A program made the position numbers and the translations under genes. The notes beneath the pieces are model-generated. The model saw nothing but the letters and a program-made list of their open reading frames with translations. It was not told the DNA's origin and did no database searches. A stretch of 39,054 nt of DNA from CAZABG01 sp964460985 (GTDB lineage Bacteria > Chlamydiota > Chlamydiia > Chlamydiales > Parachlamydiaceae). The stretch is from NCBI GenBank assembly GCA_964460985.1, contig CAYWQX010000021.1:1-39054 (forward strand). Direction: 5' to 3'. Shown one piece after another: positions 16,633 to 24,171 of the stretch. Position 1 is the first letter of the stretch. Each line of letters starts with the position of its first letter.

Positions 16633-17286
16633 ATGCGTAAACTCATTGAAGGGATCGTTGAATTTCGTAAAAACTTGACCGACGAATATCGCGATCTCTT
16701 CGCCAAGCTCGCCCTTGGCCAAAAGCCGGACGCCCTTTTTATAGCCTGCTCGGATAGCCGGGTGGTTCCAAACCTCTTCGCGTCCACCAATCCAGGCGAT
16801 GTATTTGTCTTGAGAAACGTGGGCAATTTGATTCCTCCTTATTCTGAAGGAGATCTTGAAAATAGCGCACAGGCAGCCATAGAGTTCTCCGTTTTCTCGT
16901 TAAACATCTCGAACATTATTGTTTGCGGCCATTCAGAGTGCGGGGCTATACAGGCCCTTTCAACCGCTGAAAAAATGTCTTGCTGCCCCCATCTTTCTCA
17001 CTGGCTTAAACATGCGGAAGAGTCGGTTAAGCGGGTCAAAAACGGATTTAGGATCATGAAGGGCGTCTCCGAGTCCAATCAAATCTCGCTTGCAAATGTG
17101 CTTTTACAGATGGAGCATATTTCGAGCTATCCCTTTATCCGTGAGAAGATTGAGAAAAAAGAGATTAGAGTGCACGGATGGTGGTTTGATATCGCCCACG
17201 CCGATGTCTATTGCTATGAACCTTCTCTAAATCAGTTTGTTTTGATCGACGAAGCTGAATCTAAGCTCATTCTAGACCGTTTGTGA
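16633..17286 (+). CDS. Beta-class carbonic anhydrase
   Basis: The 217-residue protein has all landmarks of beta-carbonic anhydrases: CSDSRVVP with zinc ligand Cys39 and the Asp41/Arg43 dyad, NVGNLIPP, and GHSECGA with zinc ligands His100 and Cys103. It interconverts CO2 and bicarbonate in the cytoplasm, supplying bicarbonate for carboxylations such as fatty-acid and pyrimidine synthesis. The length is normal for plant-type bacterial enzymes. It is monocistronic; the long palindromic element at 17317-17588 follows. Confidence 0.95.
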   Translation: MRKLIEGIVEFRKNLTDEYRDLFAKLALGQKPDALFIACSDSRVVPNLFASTNPGDVFVLRNVGNLIPPYSEGDLENSAQAAIEFSVFSLNISNIIVCGHSECGAIQALSTAEKMSCCPHLSHWLKHAEESVKRVKNGFRIMKGVSESNQISLANVLLQMEHISSYPFIREKIEKKEIRVHGWWFDIAHADVYCYEPSLNQFVLIDEAESKLILDRL

Positions 17287-17316
17287 CATATGTAGGTGAA
17301 CTGGACCCTAGAGTCA

Positions 17317-17588
17317 ACCACAGAGTCACAGAGGAAAAATGAGATCACAGAGTTTTTTCCTGTTATAAGTTCGATATACTTTCTAAAGCTGCAATTTTAC
17401 ACAAAGGCACAAAGATACAAAGAGTCGTTTCTTTCTATTTTGTTAATTTAAAAGAGAAAATAAAAAAATTTTAATTATATAAACCTTTGTATCTTAGTGT
17501 CTTTGTGTAAAATTGCAGCTTTTGAGGGTAAACGTATAAAGAAGAAGAAAAGTCTCGGTGATCTCTTTATCCTCTGTGACTCTGTGGT
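17317..17588. repeat. Large nested palindromic repeat element
   Basis: The 394-base gap 17287-17680 holds no gene but a two-layer palindrome. The outer arms are a perfect 19-base pair (17317-17335 and 17570-17588; ACCACAGAGTCACAGAGGA and its complement), continued by GAGATCAC (17341-17348)/GTGATCTC (17558-17565). The inner arms are a perfect 22-base pair (17385-17406 and 17501-17522) continued by a nearly perfect 16-base stretch. The outer words are shared with the element at 7547-7632. The core is AT-rich. Its form suggests a miniature mobile palindrome, with a second palindrome inserted or nested inside; a transcription-end function for the carbonic anhydrase gene is also possible. Confidence 0.85.
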
Positions 17589-17680
17589 AAACTATAATTT
17601 AACCTAGTAGTGGCTCAGTAGTTTATAAATATTTTATATGAAAAATAGAATTATTTTATTTGTAGGTTTATAAATAAAAT

Positions 17681-18634
17681 ATGGGCTTAATTTCAGGAAT
17701 TCATCATATCACAGCGCTGGCTTCAAATCCTCAAGCCAATATCGATTTTTACGCCGGCATCCTCGGTTTAAGACTCGTTAAAAAGACGGTCAACTTCGAC
17801 GCGCCGGATGTCTATCACTTTTACTATGGCGATGAGACAGGCTCTCCGGGAACTATCCTGACATTCTTTCCATTTTCCGGAATACAGCCCGGTAGAAAAG
17901 GGAAAGGCCAGTTAACCGTGACAGCTTTTTCAGCGCCTTCTTCTTCCCTCAGCTACTGGCAAAAAAGGCTTCATCAATTCAAAGTTCCGTTTACCGATCC
18001 TCAAAGACGCTTTGATGAGATATTTATTTATTTCGAAGATTTTGACGGACTTGGTTTAGAGCTTGTTTTTAACGATCAGGACTTAAGAAAAGGTTTCACA
18101 TACGGTACAATTCCCATAGAGCACTCCATTAAAGGGTTTTATGGGGCCACTCTTGCCGAAGAGGGCTACGAAAAAACCGCCGGACTTTTAACGACCCAAA
18201 TGGATCATAAGCTCATACAAGAGAAGGGTTCCCGTTTTCGTTTCTCAGCCAGCGGAAAAGTGGGAGATTTTGTAGATATCATTTGCTCTCCCGATGATTT
18301 AAGGGGTCTTAGCGGATCGGGCACTGTGCATCACATCGCTTTTTCAACCAAGGACGATAAAACGCATGTGGAAGCAAGAGAAAAACTTAAAATAGCCGGC
18401 TTCAACATTACACCTGTCATCGATCGAGAATATTTTCACTCGGTGTACTTTCGAGAGCCGGGGGGTATTTTGTTTGAGATCGCAACCCTTCCCCCTGGAT
18501 TTTTGGTCGATGAAGAGCTCGCTCACCTCGGAGAGAGTTTGAAGCTTCCACCCTGGCAGGAGCGCAATCGAAAGATGATCGAGGATATTCTTCCCCCCGT
18601 TCAAGTTTTAACCGAGCCATTTAAAGATGCATAA
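17681..18634 (+). CDS. mhqO: Ring-cleaving dioxygenase of the glyoxalase/VOC superfamily (MhqO-like)
   Basis: The 317-residue protein consists of two VOC/glyoxalase modules. It opens with GIHHITALASNPQANIDFYA (6-25) and GILGLRLVKKTVNFD, the signature of the MhqO family; a later GTVHHIAFSTKDD segment and EPGGILFEIAT supply the second set of metal ligands (His and Glu). MhqO-type proteins are extradiol-like dioxygenases of the quinone/hydroquinone stress response. The gene overlaps the next one by 8 bases; in Bacillus, mhqO and mhqD are likewise neighbours. The regulator MhqR and nitroreductase MhqN are not in the window. Confidence 0.85.
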   Translation: MGLISGIHHITALASNPQANIDFYAGILGLRLVKKTVNFDAPDVYHFYYGDETGSPGTILTFFPFSGIQPGRKGKGQLTVTAFSAPSSSLSYWQKRLHQFKVPFTDPQRRFDEIFIYFEDFDGLGLELVFNDQDLRKGFTYGTIPIEHSIKGFYGATLAEEGYEKTAGLLTTQMDHKLIQEKGSRFRFSASGKVGDFVDIICSPDDLRGLSGSGTVHHIAFSTKDDKTHVEAREKLKIAGFNITPVIDREYFHSVYFREPGGILFEIATLPPGFLVDEELAHLGESLKLPPWQERNRKMIEDILPPVQVLTEPFKDA

Positions 18635-19244
18635 ATACCATGTGATCGAAAAAGGGGAGTCTTTAGATAAAGCGAGCGGAGCGCTTGTCCTCTTGCATGG
18701 AAGAGGAGCTACCGCCTATGACATGCTCCCTCTCTCTTATGAGCTCGTCGATCATACCTTTTATGTCGCCGCGCCTCAAGCGACACAGAATCGATGGTAT
18801 CCGGAGAGTTTTTTAGCGGACGAACAGATGAATGAGCCGTGGCTTAGCTCAGCGATTGATTATGTTCAAGAAGTTGTTCAAAATATCTCTCGAGTGATCC
18901 CCAAAGAGAAAATATTTGTGATGGGTTTTTCGCAAGGCGCGTGTCTTGCCCTCGAGGCTTTTGCAAGAAGAGCTGAAAGATTGGGGGGGCTTGCAGCTTT
19001 TACTGGCGGTTTGATCGGTAAAGAGCTCAAGAGAGAGCGCTATCAGGGTGATTTTCAAGGGATGCCCCTTTTTATGGGTAACAGCGATAAAGATCCCCAT
19101 GTTCCTTTGGCTCGATCGGAAGAGTCGAAAAGAATCGTTGAGTCCTTGGGGGCGAAAGTGATCTATAAAGTTTATCCCGGAATGTCTCACACGATCAATG
19201 ATGATGAAATTTTCACTGTAAAAGAGAAGATTTTATTATACTAG
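18627..19244 (+). CDS. mhqD: Carboxylesterase/phospholipase-type alpha/beta hydrolase (MhqD-like)
   Basis: The 205-residue protein is a minimal alpha/beta hydrolase: LHGRGATAYDM near the oxyanion hole (23-33), nucleophile Ser102 in GFSQGA, Asp155 in NSDKDPHVP and His187 in GMSHTIN. Size and sequence style match the phospholipase/carboxylesterase family that includes MhqD, partner of the MhqO dioxygenase. It starts 8 bases inside the upstream dioxygenase gene, so both act in one unit, probably on aromatic ring-cleavage products or quinone conjugates. The following secreted protein starts 4 bases after its stop and may be co-transcribed. Confidence 0.85.
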   Translation: MHKYHVIEKGESLDKASGALVLLHGRGATAYDMLPLSYELVDHTFYVAAPQATQNRWYPESFLADEQMNEPWLSSAIDYVQEVVQNISRVIPKEKIFVMGFSQGACLALEAFARRAERLGGLAAFTGGLIGKELKRERYQGDFQGMPLFMGNSDKDPHVPLARSEESKRIVESLGAKVIYKVYPGMSHTINDDEIFTVKEKILLY

Positions 19245-19248
19245 CTGC

Positions 19249-20469
19249 ATGCATAAGTTCATTTTCTTTTTACTTCCATGGATTCTTCATGCCCAAATAA
19301 TGGTGGGAATCGGCAAGTCAGATATTACCCCTCCTATCGGAACCCCTTCCGCCGGCTATCAAGCCCGTAAAGGAGCTGCAATGATAGGGGTGCATGACCC
19401 TCTCCTTGCGACAGCCGTTTTTATCAATAATGGTGAGAAAGAGGTCCTTTTTTGCGGCGTGGATAGCATGGGGTTTACTTATGAGATGGTCCAAAAACTG
19501 ATTAAGAAGGCAAAGCTTCATCCCACTCTTAAACATGCCGAAATATTTGTCATGTCTTCTCACACCCACTCAGGAGGGGGAGCTTTTTTGAATATTCCTC
19601 TGATAGGGGAGGCGTTAGCAGGGAAATACGATCCCTTGATGGAAGAGTTTTACATCGATAAAACGATCGAAGCGATGCTGCATGCGAGTTTGCATAAAGT
19701 CCCTTCCAAAATAGGTATTGGATATGGCAAAGCGAAACTGAACAAATATAGGGGGCTTGCGTATCCCAAAGGGGTAATGCCCTCGGATGAGATTGCAGTT
19801 ATTAAAATAACCCAGCCTCAAGGAACACCTGTCTCATGCCTTTTTAATTATCCGGTCCATCCCACGGTTTTGCCTGCCGAAAACATGGAATTCTCAAGCG
19901 ATTTTGTGGGGTATGCCAGAGACTATTTATATGCCTATTTAGGCCACACCTTGCAGCCTATCTTTGCAAATGGAGCTCAAGGAGATATCAATCCCCTGAT
20001 TTTGAAAGACGACAGGTTTGAAGCAGCTAAGGAGCTCGGAGAAAAACTTGCCGAAGAGACTCTTGTCACATGGAACAAAACGTCAACGCACGACCAAATC
20101 GACATTCAAATTTTCAAGCATCCTTACGATTTACATCCTAAACCCAATCCGCAAGGTTTGAAAATCCCTTTAGGGGTTTATCCAACCGAAATGAATTTAA
20201 TTGTTTTTGGAAAAAAACACGCTTTCATAACGATCCCAGGCGAGCTTAGTACAATCTATGATAAAAAATTGAAAGAGGTCGGAAAGGAGATCGGTCTTCA
20301 TGTCTCCATTTTAGGACTTACGAACGATTCCCACGGTTATATCATCACTCCGGAGTCTTGGAGAGGGAAGGCGTTCGAGTCCTATCATTCTTTTGGCGGA
20401 GAGGAGTATGGTGAGATAGTTTATGAAATGGCGAGGACTTTATTAATTAACTTTGCAAATAACAATTAA
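19249..20469 (+). CDS. Secreted neutral-ceramidase-family protein (N-terminal domain only)
   Basis: The 406-residue protein has a signal peptide (about 1-15, FIFFLLPWILHA) and the start of the neutral/alkaline ceramidase fold: VGIGKSDITPPIGTPSAGYQ (19-38), SSHTHSGG (103-110) with the zinc-binding His pair, YPVHPTVLPAENMEFSSDF, and GDINP (245-249). Characterised neutral ceramidases (about 650-780 residues) use a Ser in GDVSPN; here the aligned residue is Asn248, and the C-terminal Ig-like domain is absent. The protein may therefore be a related zinc amidase with another substrate rather than a true ceramidase. Host sphingolipid use would suit an intracellular bacterium but is not shown. Confidence 0.75.
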   Translation: MHKFIFFLLPWILHAQIMVGIGKSDITPPIGTPSAGYQARKGAAMIGVHDPLLATAVFINNGEKEVLFCGVDSMGFTYEMVQKLIKKAKLHPTLKHAEIFVMSSHTHSGGGAFLNIPLIGEALAGKYDPLMEEFYIDKTIEAMLHASLHKVPSKIGIGYGKAKLNKYRGLAYPKGVMPSDEIAVIKITQPQGTPVSCLFNYPVHPTVLPAENMEFSSDFVGYARDYLYAYLGHTLQPIFANGAQGDINPLILKDDRFEAAKELGEKLAEETLVTWNKTSTHDQIDIQIFKHPYDLHPKPNPQGLKIPLGVYPTEMNLIVFGKKHAFITIPGELSTIYDKKLKEVGKEIGLHVSILGLTNDSHGYIITPESWRGKAFESYHSFGGEEYGEIVYEMARTLLINFANNN

Positions 20470-20534
20470 TCAGTTATTATTTAAGCATGTACAATTGCGA
20501 TAATGCTTTGCTACAGTCTAATCGCTCCTCTCAA

Positions 20535-20555
20535 AGCCTTCTTAAGGCTCTTTTT
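20535..20555 (+). terminator. Rho-independent terminator after the ceramidase-family gene
   Basis: AGCCTT (20535-20540) pairs with AAGGCT (20544-20549) around CTT and is followed by CTTTTT. A second small hairpin, TTCCGC/GCGGAA (20562-20577), follows directly. Confidence 0.65.
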
Positions 20556-20631
20556 GCCCTTTTCCGCTAAGGCGGAATAACATACTCATTTTTCTACATT
20601 TTTTTTAAATCTAAACTTTAAAAAGTTATTT

Positions 20632-21351
20632 ATGTCTTCATCACCTGTCCAACCCGGACAAAAGGCGGATGGAATACAAGATGCGATCTATCGTGCTGTT
20701 ATTCCGGCTGCCTCAGCTACCGTCGCAATTGTTCCTGTATTTTATGGATTGATTGCCAAAAGTGCGAAACAAAAAGGATCGCCTACTCCTCTTATGAAAG
20801 TAAGGGACCTCTTTCAGTTATCTCTCAAAGCAGCTCCGTCAGTAGGTGCGCTTGTTGGCTCTCAAATTGTGGCTCAATCCTATGTTGAAAAGTGGATCGA
20901 AGAAGCCAGGGGGGCTAAAGATTTAACCTCCATGGCGACAGCGGCAGCTCTTGTGGGGACATTGACGGCGCCCTTTTCAGCGATATTTAACGGGATTACT
21001 TTAAAGCAAAGCCTCTCCCATTCTATGAGGTCCATGAGTGGGGCTCAAGTGCTTGCAATCACGGTAAGAGAGACGAGCTTTTTAGCGGCAATACGTATTT
21101 CAAAGCCCCTTTCTCAAGAATTGAAGGAGCAAATGGGTGAAAAGAAATCGACAGAGATTATCTCTTCTTTTGTAAGCGGTGCGATCGGAAGCGTGATCGG
21201 CCATCCCGCTGATACCTATTTGACAAGGCTTCAATGTAATTTGCAAATAAGCGCGAGGGATTTAATGCGCGGCTCAATGATTAAAGCTGCGAGCGTCGGA
21301 TGCTTTACGATCCTTTACAATGAAGCAAAAGATACTTTTAAAAGTATCTAA
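20632..21351 (+). CDS. Mitochondrial-carrier-like membrane protein
   Basis: The 239-residue protein looks like three degenerate repeats of about 70 residues, each with two hydrophobic helices. The third is clearest: SGAIGSVIGHPADTYLTRLQ (182-201) matches the carrier signature P-x-[DE]-x-x-[KR]-x-[KR]-x-Q, and LMRGSMIKAA (211-220) with a final YNEAKDTF matches the second-helix RG motif and the closing YE-type end. Repeat 2 has APFSAIFNGITLKQ (113-126) and repeat 1 VPVFYGLIAKSAKQKG (34-49), both with the helix-breaking Pro but without the acid. The family is eukaryotic and normally about 300 residues. In bacteria it is known as an effector acquired from eukaryotes (Legionella LncP). The call is based on pattern; substrate unknown. 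Confidence 0.6.
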   Translation: MSSSPVQPGQKADGIQDAIYRAVIPAASATVAIVPVFYGLIAKSAKQKGSPTPLMKVRDLFQLSLKAAPSVGALVGSQIVAQSYVEKWIEEARGAKDLTSMATAAALVGTLTAPFSAIFNGITLKQSLSHSMRSMSGAQVLAITVRETSFLAAIRISKPLSQELKEQMGEKKSTEIISSFVSGAIGSVIGHPADTYLTRLQCNLQISARDLMRGSMIKAASVGCFTILYNEAKDTFKSI

Positions 21352-21360
21352 GACTCTGAT

Positions 21361-21390
21361 AGGATACCCTTTTTTTGAAAAGGGTATCCT
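21361..21390 (+). promoter_or_regulatory. 13-bp hairpin between the carrier-like and methyltransferase genes, covering the ribosome-binding site
   Basis: AGGATACCCTTTT (21361-21373) is perfectly complementary to AAAAGGGTATCCT (21378-21390). The right arm holds the only Shine-Dalgarno-like sequence (AAAAGGG) of the gene starting at 21393, so the folded RNA would block translation. It may double as the terminator of the upstream gene, which ends 10 bases before it. Confidence 0.6.
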
Positions 21391-21392
21391 TT

Positions 21393-22409
21393 ATGTTAAG
21401 ACTTCTGTTGGTTCTTTGGACGAGCTCATCACTCATGGCTTTTGAAAATGAGAGGCAAGAGCTTCTTCAAACCATGTCATCCGAGTGGATTGAGAGAGGA
21501 GTTTATGCAGCGGCTAAACTCCATCTCGCAGAGCATCTTAAAACAGCTAAAACTTCTCAGGAACTAGCTGAGCTTACATCTCTTAAAGCCCACAAAATCG
21601 AGCGTCTTTTAAAAACGCTTGCTACAAGAGGTATTTTCCAAGAGGTCGAAGAAGGCCTTTTTTTAAACACCCCTCAAAGCGAGCTTTTAATTAAAGACCA
21701 TCCTGAGTCGCTCTATCATCTGGCTCTTTTTTATGGAGAAGAGATTCATAAAGCCTTCGATTATTTTCTTCCCTCATTGGCGTTGGATGAAACGGCTTTT
21801 CAAATAGCTTACGGAAAAACGGTTTTTTCCTACTTTAAAGATCATCCCGAAAGACTTCGCTTGTTTCAAGCGGCCATGAAGGAGAAGTCTCAAGCGGTTA
21901 TTCAATCTCTTTTAATCAAAGGGGATTTTAGCCGAACTCGCTCGCTATTAGATATTGGCGGCGGTCAGGGACACTTACTTTCTGCGGTTCAAAAAAAATT
22001 CCCTGAGATAAAAGGGGCTTTGTTTGAACTTCCCGAAGTCGCGGAAAGTCTTAAAAATCCGGCGTTTGAAGTGATTGCGGGTGATTTCTTTAAAAGCATC
22101 CCTAAAGGGTATGACACCTATATCATGAAATCGGTCATTCACGATTGGAATGATGATCAAGCTATCGAAATCCTTACAAAATGTCATGAAGCGATGTCAG
22201 CTGATGCGGAATTGATCATCATTGATGTCGTTCTTCAGCCAGAGTCTTTGTACGCCCACGCAATGGATCTTTTGATGTTATCAATAACGGGAGGCAAGGA
22301 GAGGCGGGAAGAGGATTTCTTTCGAATGGCCAGCCTCGCTGGATTTGAGATCCAACAGATTATTCCAACTTCAACCGAATTTTCCTTGATTGTTTTGAAA
22401 AAAAGGTAG
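21393..22409 (+). CDS. O-methyltransferase (plant COMT/ASMT type) with signal-like N-terminus
   Basis: I choose the ATG at 21393 (338 residues), because a TTG six codons upstream lies inside the hairpin. The N-terminus MLRLLLVLWTSSSLMAFENE looks like a signal peptide. Next come a dimerisation/winged-helix region (about 25-95; SQELAELTSLKAHKIERLLK then TLATRGIF) and a class I SAM domain with LLDIGGGQGH (185-194), an acidic ELPEVAESL turn, GDFF and MKSVIHDWNDDQAIEIL. The His in IHDWND is the catalytic base of caffeate/hydroxyindole O-methyltransferases. Such enzymes are normally cytoplasmic; export of a SAM-dependent enzyme would only make sense if it reached the host cytosol. The signal call is inference. 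Confidence 0.8.
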   Translation: MLRLLLVLWTSSSLMAFENERQELLQTMSSEWIERGVYAAAKLHLAEHLKTAKTSQELAELTSLKAHKIERLLKTLATRGIFQEVEEGLFLNTPQSELLIKDHPESLYHLALFYGEEIHKAFDYFLPSLALDETAFQIAYGKTVFSYFKDHPERLRLFQAAMKEKSQAVIQSLLIKGDFSRTRSLLDIGGGQGHLLSAVQKKFPEIKGALFELPEVAESLKNPAFEVIAGDFFKSIPKGYDTYIMKSVIHDWNDDQAIEILTKCHEAMSADAELIIIDVVLQPESLYAHAMDLLMLSITGGKERREEDFFRMASLAGFEIQQIIPTSTEFSLIVLKKR

Positions 22410-22668
22410 GTTTATTAAGGGGATCTTGATTTATAAATCTAAATCTTAAGCATTTATAATAAATGTATACATAAATTTTTTAACCATTGAAAGTATAAAA
22501 AATATCCCATAACGGACAGCTTAATGAAGATCTACCTTTTCATTCATGCTTATTCGAATCTATTAGTTTCCTCCACCCACCTAAAATCCTCCAGATCTTC
22601 TTTCCAAGAGCCTCCTTCATTGTTGACCCTCAAAAGGCTCTGTCTTTTCAAGGTCTTAAGGAGGTTTT

Positions 22669-22752
22669 ATGTATGGGATAACTAAACGCTCTATTAAAGC
22701 TATAAACCCCAAGAGGATCTATGAAAAAAGGAATAAAAGAGCTTCTAATTGA
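22669..22752 (+). CDS. Possible 27-residue basic leader peptide
   Basis: This short frame (MYGITKRSIKAINPKRIYEK and seven more residues) has the best ribosome-binding site in the neighbourhood, AAGGAGG 4 bases before its ATG, and runs 32 bases into the following DUF892 gene in another frame. It is very basic. It could be a leader that couples or dampens translation of the next gene. The rest of the 311-base gap 22410-22720 shows no gene that I can support. Confidence 0.35.
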   Translation: MYGITKRSIKAINPKRIYEKRNKRASN

Positions 22753-23416
22753 TGAATTAGAAGATATCTTTAGTGCTGAAAATCAGATCGTCAAGGCCCT
22801 TCCGTTATCGATCAAAGCCGCTCATTCAACAGAATTAAAGAACGCGTTTAAGACGCATTTGCAACAAACGAAGAATCAGATAAAGCGTTTGGAAAAAGTT
22901 TTTAAACTCCTTCATCTCAAAGCCAAGGTTAAATTTTGCAAGGGGATGCATGGTTTGATTGAAGAGGGAAAAGAGGTTATTCAAGCATTTGACCCCTCAC
23001 CGGTCAGAGATGCCGCTTTAATTTCTAAGGCGCAAAGGATTGAGCATTATGAAATTGCAGCTTACGGGACGCTTAGAACGTTTGCAACGGAGCTTTCATT
23101 AAGAGAGGTGGCAGCTCTTTTGGAAGAAAATCTGGAAGAAGAGGGGAGCGCCGATAAATTACTGACTAAGATTGCGGAAGGGGGCCTTTTTTCAGCAGGT
23201 ATTAATCACCAGGCTCTTTTAGAAGAAAGAAGAAATAGTAGAGTTAAACCGCAAACTCCCTCAAGAAGCGTTTCTAAAGGCAGATCGACAAAAAATAGAT
23301 CTAAAAAAGTTGTGATTAGTTCAAAAAATAAATCTTTTTGGAGTTTTGAGAAAAAACCGAACAAAAAAGTGTCGGTCAAAAGTCGTAAATCTAAAAAAAT
23401 CCTCGTAAAACATTAA
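22721..23416 (+). CDS. Ferritin-like DUF892 (YciE/YciF-type) protein with a histone-like basic tail
   Basis: Residues 1-155 of 231 match DUF892 proteins (YciF family, ferritin-like four-helix bundle): IKELLIDELEDIFSAENQIV, a HLQQTKNQIKRLEKVF helix, GLIEEGKEV, the QRIEHYEIAAYGTLRTFA helix and LLEENLEEE followed by LLTKI. The Glu/His residues at the di-iron positions are kept. From about 170 the protein changes into a Lys/Arg/Ser-rich tail (for example SVSKGRSTKNRSKKVVISSK) like that of the neighbouring histone. DUF892 proteins are usually about 165 residues, so the tail is an addition, giving a probable DNA-binding, Dps-like protein. AAGAGG precedes the ATG; a terminator follows. Confidence 0.8.
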   Translation: MKKGIKELLIDELEDIFSAENQIVKALPLSIKAAHSTELKNAFKTHLQQTKNQIKRLEKVFKLLHLKAKVKFCKGMHGLIEEGKEVIQAFDPSPVRDAALISKAQRIEHYEIAAYGTLRTFATELSLREVAALLEENLEEEGSADKLLTKIAEGGLFSAGINHQALLEERRNSRVKPQTPSRSVSKGRSTKNRSKKVVISSKNKSFWSFEKKPNKKVSVKSRKSKKILVKH

Positions 23417-23426
23417 AATTTCTTAA

Positions 23427-23453
23427 ATCCGCAGACTAAATTTGTCTGCGGAT
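23427..23453 (+). terminator. Rho-independent terminator after the DUF892 gene
   Basis: ATCCGCAGAC (23427-23436) pairs perfectly with GTCTGCGGAT (23444-23453) around TAAATTT, followed by CATGTTTTTATT. Confidence 0.8.
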
Positions 23454-23582
23454 CATGTTTTTATTAATTCGTAAATTTTTAAGTTTCAATAGTTCAGAGA
23501 TTAGTTTTAATTTTTTGTTTACAATAATTTTTTCAAAAAACAAAGTGAGCCTTAACGAGTTAAATTAAACATAAGAGGTTTT

Positions 23583-23912
23583 ATGACCAAATTAACTTCA
23601 AAAAAAACTACCGCTAAAAAAAGCGTAGCTAAAAGAAAACCTGCTGCAAAACGTCCTGCAGCTAAAAAAGCCGCTGGTGCAAAAAAAACAGTTAGAAAAG
23701 CAGCTGCTAAGAAATCGGTAGCTAGAAAAGCAACTGTTAAAAAAACAACAGTTAGAAAAGCAACTGTAAAAAAGACAGGCGCTAAAAAAGTAACTGCAAA
23801 ACGTGCTTCGGCAAAAAGAGTGACTAGAAAAGCTACTTCCAGAAAACATGGGAAAAAAGTTTCCAAAAAAAGCGTAGCTGCACAAGCTAAGTCTTTCTTC
23901 GGAATCGCTTAA
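23583..23912 (+). CDS. hctB: Histone H1-like protein, Hc2 type
   Basis: The 109-residue protein is almost entirely Lys, Ala, Arg, Thr and Val in pentameric or hexameric repeats (KKTTAKK, AAKKSVARKATVKKTTVRKA), like the chlamydial Hc2 histone and the tail of H1. It ends in a non-repetitive AQAKSFFGIA. In Chlamydia, Hc1 and Hc2 condense the nucleoid during conversion of reticulate to elementary bodies; Hc2 length varies through repeat number. AAGAGG lies 6 bases before the ATG, and a terminator follows. Low complexity means the assignment relies on composition and on its neighbourhood, but it is the best phylum marker in the window. Confidence 0.8.
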   Translation: MTKLTSKKTTAKKSVAKRKPAAKRPAAKKAAGAKKTVRKAAAKKSVARKATVKKTTVRKATVKKTGAKKVTAKRASAKRVTRKATSRKHGKKVSKKSVAAQAKSFFGIA

Positions 23913-23945
23913 TTCATTTTTCTTTAGAACATTAAAGATTGCTTG

Positions 23946-23974
23946 CCCGTAGGTGTTGAATCTACGGGTTTTTT
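23946..23974 (+). terminator. Rho-independent terminator after the histone gene
   Basis: CCCGTAG (23946-23952) pairs with CTACGGG (23962-23968) around a 9-base loop, directly followed by six T. Confidence 0.85.
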
Positions 23975-24171
23975 GTTGTCGAACTTTTTCTGTCTATCCA
24001 ATTCTTTATCAAAAATTTATGAAATAGTTCCGAGCATAATTTATGCCTATTAATGTTTAAAACTAAATAATAAATAATATTTCAATTTGTAGTTGACTTA
24101 GTTTAGTTTTCAATTAAATAATAAAATTATGTCGTTAAATTAAAATTAGTTCTAGTTCGTAGGAGTATCCT

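Noticed and set aside
22524..22685. 53-codon frame in the gap before the DUF892 gene
   Set aside because: No ribosome-binding site and a Ser/Leu-rich sequence without protein-like pattern; the gap is better explained by leader and promoter sequence.
23552..23885. Two long minus-strand frames opposite the histone gene
   Set aside because: They are artefacts of the Lys/Ala-rich repeat codons; their Phe/Ala/Leu-rich or Phe/Ser/Cys-rich translations mirror the repeats.
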